From contig SVGC01000035.1 of NCBI GenBank assembly GCA_015056495.1, positions 1-37,232 on the forward strand: DNA of 37,232 nt, written 5' to 3'. The notes beneath the pieces are model-generated. The model did not search any database and had not been told where the DNA came from. It worked only from the letters and a program-made list of their open reading frames with translations. A program made the translations under genes and the position numbers. Origin of the DNA: Butyrivibrio sp. (GTDB taxonomy: Bacteria; Bacillota; Clostridia; Lachnospirales; Lachnospiraceae). Below, piece by piece: positions 35,101 through 37,232 of the stretch; position 1 is the first letter of the stretch; every line of letters begins with the position of its first letter.

Positions 35101-36393
35101 GGCTTAGATGAAGTAAGATACCTTACAGACATAACAAGAGATCATTACAACCTTCTTGCTCAGAACATTAACGGGCATACAACATCATTTACATATGATG
35201 ACAATGTAGTAAGCTTTGAAAGGGAAGGAACAAGAAACTTCTATCAGCTGGATGAACTGGGAAGTACCATGTATCTTACAGGCACAGATGGAGCAGCCTA
35301 TAATCCATATGCCTATGATCCGTTTGGAAACATACTTGATCCTACCACAGGAAAGAGACGTAGAACACCAGGATTCAAGCAGAACCAGGGCTACACAAGA
35401 GAAGGCAACATCATCCAGCCATTTGCTTTCACAGGTTACAGAGAGGAAGAGAACGGTCTATACTATGCACAGGCAAGAAACTATGACCCTCTGGCAGGAA
35501 GATTTACTGGAGAAGATAGAATTAGGGGACTACTTCAAAAACCTGATTCTATTAATCATTATTGTTATTGTTATGGAAATCCTTTAGATTTCGTTGATCA
35601 GAATGGGCAATTTGCAGTAGCGCTCCCTGCAGTTTATGCATTTATCGAGGCGGCTGCTATAGTTGTTGGAGAAGTGATAACAACAGTTGCTTCTGCAGCT
35701 GCAGCACCATATATAGTAGCAGGTATTGCGATAGGTATAGTTGCAAGTTTAGGGATAAATGCAGCAATAAATGCGTATAATAATTATCAAGCTAATAAGC
35801 AACAGGGAACTGTAGTTACAGATGAAGTTGATGTATATAGTAAGACGGCTGAAGATAACATTGATATAATTCCACAGGGCAATATACAGACACCAACTAT
35901 TGAAGCGCCATATGCAGAGCCGAAGGACGATACTACAATTGAAGTAATTCCTAGTGGGGATGTGTTAGCACCAAAGCTATTAAAGCCATGGGAGTCCATT
36001 CCTGCGCTGACTCCGCAGGAACCAACCATTTTGATGAGTCGAGGTATAAATTATGAGAATGGCTCTGATGCTGTTGAGGTAAAAATTTCAAGGGAAAAAT
36101 ATCCTGAATCGGCTAAGCATATCGAGGATGCAATTAATGAAGGACAGCCTGATACTTTAACTATTGATCGTCAAGGAGCATCAAATAGAAGAAAAGCTTC
36201 ATTGAAGGGAGTAGAAACAATACCTGGTAAAGATAGAGATGAATATCCACCCGCAATGTCAAAAGAAGGCGGAGAAGGCTCTAGCATCAGACATATAGAG
36301 CCTTCTGATAATAGAGGCTCAGGAGCCTCTATATCTAGACAATTAAGAGGATATCCAAATGGAACAACGTACAGAATAGTGATAGAGGAATAA
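32122..36393 (+). CDS. 5'-truncated Rhs/YD-repeat polymorphic toxin with NucA/NucB-type DNase domain
   Basis: Polymorphic toxin of contact- or secretion-dependent competition. From the GTG the protein is 1423 residues. About 40 YD-type repeats (NxxTxYxYDxxGR) span roughly 1-1060, the Rhs-associated core (FAFTGYREEENGLYYAQARNYDP...GRFTGEDR) lies near 1105-1135 and NPLDFVDQNG near 1155. A hydrophobic helix pair follows (about 1165-1215), then a Pro-rich linker. The toxin domain (about 1318-1420) has DRDEYPPAM at 1371-1379 and DNRGSG at 1396-1401, the core of NucA/NucB sporulation-type nucleases. There is no signal peptide and only a weak GTG start, so the copy may be silent unless recombined. 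GC falls sharply from about 35515 on. Confidence 0.85.
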   Translation: MLSPDRIVALRNEYDEKRRVTHQIFPDGGEMSYSYDDENNITTATEQNGLKVEYLSDERGRNIGTRYVGVEPGDTVQDVNNSEKVVEEHCTYNERNQKTSVTDRRGYTTRYFYDRHGHLTKVIGPDGLNESYTYNADGKLVNKKDSEGNSYKYTYDLEGNLYSITDPEGNRTRYYYEDGKVTKIKSADRLEVSLSYDENGHISSITDKAGVTTKYECDSLGRVTATIDALGNRTEYTLDESDNITSVTDPLGNVTRYAYNSANLLEEIINPDGTTKIWAYNEIGKPAFYTDEEDHTTRITYNSSWKEDSITLPNGGEIHYDYDLLGNMICVTDPMGRKTAYSHDKAGNVLTVGSLTTTEDGQKNVTIQTSYTYDKLGRIKTETDGEGNTTTYTYDKNGNVITVTHANGSKTENSYDSMGRLVSTTDPEGNVTSYTYDVCGNLKTTTDPIGVVTENHYEGGKLVKVIKKAATDDHTVDPEEIIVNIFEYDECGRLNKQTEADGLYIEYSYDKAGRTSIVTGSNGRVIKYSYDPMGRVAQTDDCGSITRFTYTGTGQIKSVIDALGNRTEYTYNELDLLCKIERIDPKYDNSFETTSDIHRGISDSNKAIDTYDIDESDALAGNEYQFPTVNEKGHITTFEHDLSGKLISETDALGQKTIYSYDERGELASQTDRDGNETIFTRDNAGNIVGISYADGHSVRLKYDALNILQEVEDHLGLTKIDTDNLGRCVSVTNPDGEKVSYEYGPNGEKTAVIYPDGKRTEYVYDSLGRLKVLRDIKDGKTDTINYTYDVNGHLKERIFPNGTGTTYDYYPGGLLKSLESFDTKGILDKYEYTYNEKGDRTQITRQRRDLENISGTYAYSYDDLGRLTESTRNGSLQSAYAYDAFGNRTKEISEGVETTYSYDVLDRLIKKVVSGNSHNSEVISGIDPVITTYGYDRRGNLTAEYEEEVLTKSYSYNMQNLLEKSVIRNTEADIQTVSYAYNYFGQRISKNSGLDEVRYLTDITRDHYNLLAQNINGHTTSFTYDDNVVSFEREGTRNFYQLDELGSTMYLTGTDGAAYNPYAYDPFGNILDPTTGKRRRTPGFKQNQGYTREGNIIQPFAFTGYREEENGLYYAQARNYDPLAGRFTGEDRIRGLLQKPDSINHYCYCYGNPLDFVDQNGQFAVALPAVYAFIEAAAIVVGEVITTVASAAAAPYIVAGIAIGIVASLGINAAINAYNNYQANKQQGTVVTDEVDVYSKTAEDNIDIIPQGNIQTPTIEAPYAEPKDDTTIEVIPSGDVLAPKLLKPWESIPALTPQEPTILMSRGINYENGSDAVEVKISREKYPESAKHIEDAINEGQPDTLTIDRQGASNRRKASLKGVETIPGKDRDEYPPAMSKEGGEGSSIRHIEPSDNRGSGASISRQLRGYPNGTTYRIVIEE

Positions 36394-36395
36394 TA

Positions 36396-37019
36396 ATGGA
36401 AAACTTTTGGGAAGAATTAGTAGATATAATCGAAAAATCAAATAAATCAATAGAATTATTGAATGGTGATAAGAATTTAGGTATTCAAGAATGTAAAAGG
36501 ATGCATATCCCTCAAAATACAGCTTTGTTTATGGTTGTTTCAAATTCTAAAGGCATAATTATAGATAATTGGATACGTATTTTGGGACAAAGTTATACGG
36601 ATAATTTTAGTATTATTCATTTCAACGATTGCAGTTATATAGAAAAATATATTGAAGGTTTATTTATAGTAGCTAATGATGTTGTCGGAGGATTATTTGC
36701 AATTAATATCAATAGGTTTAGTAGTGGTAAGAATAAGGTATGGTATTTTGCACCTGATACTCTCGAATGGGAAAACTTGGATTTTAGCTATAATGAATTT
36801 TTAGCATGGGCACTTCAAGGTAATACAGATGATTTTTATTCTTGTATGCGCTGGAAAAATTGGAAAAACGATTTGAAAAAAATAAAATATTTTGAAGTAG
36901 TTTTAATCTATCCTTTTTTATGGGCAAAAGAATGTAATATAGAGACTGCAAATAAAAATATAGTGGCTTTTGACGAAGTAATGCAAATTAATTTTGATAA
37001 TAGTGAGAAGCTTGGGTGA
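36396..37019 (+). CDS. DUF2625-family protein, probable immunity protein for the DNase toxin
   Basis: A 207-residue soluble protein that starts two bases after the Rhs stop with GAGG upstream, so it is translationally coupled to the toxin. The middle, WIRILGQS, VANDVVGGLFAIN, YFAPDTLEWENLDFSYNEFLAWALQG and YSCMRWKNW, is the conserved body of DUF2625. Position and AT-richness (12 G+C in the 60 bases at 36421-36480, against 25 of 60 at 33241-33300, counted by hand) fit an imported toxin-immunity pair. The immunity role is inferred from position. Length is close to the family norm. Confidence 0.8.
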   Translation: MENFWEELVDIIEKSNKSIELLNGDKNLGIQECKRMHIPQNTALFMVVSNSKGIIIDNWIRILGQSYTDNFSIIHFNDCSYIEKYIEGLFIVANDVVGGLFAININRFSSGKNKVWYFAPDTLEWENLDFSYNEFLAWALQGNTDDFYSCMRWKNWKNDLKKIKYFEVVLIYPFLWAKECNIETANKNIVAFDEVMQINFDNSEKLG

Positions 37020-37110
37020 ATTCCCAGTAGGATATTCACGTTGAAATTGATGTCCTATCAATTATTTAAAATCATAAAGCATACTAAATAAAAAATGGGG
37101 AAAATAACAT

Positions 37111-37232
37111 ATGGAAGACAGCAATACGCAAGAATGCGTTGGGGAAGATTCAATCGAATGGCATTACAGTAAGATAAAATCATATTTTGATTCATGCTTT
37201 GACACAGTCTACAATCCGTTTCTGGATATGTC
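37111..37232 (+). CDS. start of an unidentified gene (runs off the window)
   Basis: ATG at 37111 with GGGGAAAA nearby opens a frame of 40 codons that is still open at the window end. The peptide (MEDSNTQECVGEDSIEWHYS onward) is acidic and aromatic, with no motif I recognise. It follows the immunity gene by 91 bases and may be another island gene, for example a second immunity-like protein. Too little is visible to say more. Confidence 0.5.
   Translation, partial: MEDSNTQECVGEDSIEWHYSKIKSYFDSCFDTVYNPFLDM

Noticed and set aside
37026..37060. Imperfect hairpin TAGGATATTCA / TGATGTCCTA after the DUF2625 gene
   Set aside because: Bulged stem and no T tract; not strong enough to call a terminator.

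Overview
The window looks like a chromosomal segment from a low-GC Firmicute of the family Lachnospiraceae, probably a rumen or gut fibre degrader of the Butyrivibrio/Pseudobutyrivibrio kind. This rests on protein flavour (LacI-controlled sugar ABC genes, an intracellular GH51 arabinofuranosidase, an Mrp/Mbh-type cation antiporter, a bacterial OPT transporter, DUF3990, DUF6171), AT-leaning intergenic DNA and AGGAGG-type ribosome binding sites. It is an inference. Nearly all genes lie on the + strand and no rRNA, tRNA or CRISPR was seen.

Region 1 (1-15053) is a large carbohydrate-uptake locus. A TTGCAC-N17-TATAAT promoter has a LacI/CcpA-type operator inside its spacer and a second one just downstream of the start point. 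It drives a lipoprotein solute-binding protein with Ig-like tail domains, an internal terminator, a 964-residue solute-binding protein with two N-terminal carbohydrate-binding-like modules, a permease pair, a membrane-anchored NHL-propeller/TPR protein, a Yip1-family membrane protein, a DUF5696 exoprotein, a second permease pair and finally a LacI repressor. There is no ATPase gene, so a shared MsmX-type ATPase elsewhere is implied. No cytoplasmic glycosidase is present either. This is the best candidate here for a poorly described system.

Region 2 (15054-18294) is accessory: intergenic DNA full of small inverted repeats, a DUF3990 (ADP-ribosyltransferase-like) gene with an unknown partner, a 13-nt minisatellite and a MATE efflux pump.

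Region 3 (18295-27469) is one operon for an Mrp-type Na+/H+ antiporter: E, F, G, MbhD-like, an MbhE-MnhB fusion, C, and then four NuoL/M/N-like pump subunits. Each of the four keeps the Glu and three Lys positions of the proton channel.

Region 4 (27470-31946) holds an OPT oligopeptide transporter paired with a lone PqqD-like protein, a terminator and a REP-like element. It then has a GH51 arabinofuranosidase translationally coupled to a small cysteine-rich DUF6171 protein, closed by a terminator.

Region 5 (32011-37232) is a polymorphic-toxin island: an Rhs/YD-repeat protein without its 5' part, carrying a C-terminal NucA/NucB-type DNase domain. It is followed by an AT-rich DUF2625 gene that is the likely immunity gene, and by the start of another gene that runs off the window. 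Three REP-like elements with a GGGGACG core are scattered through the window, one of them inside the LacI reading frame.
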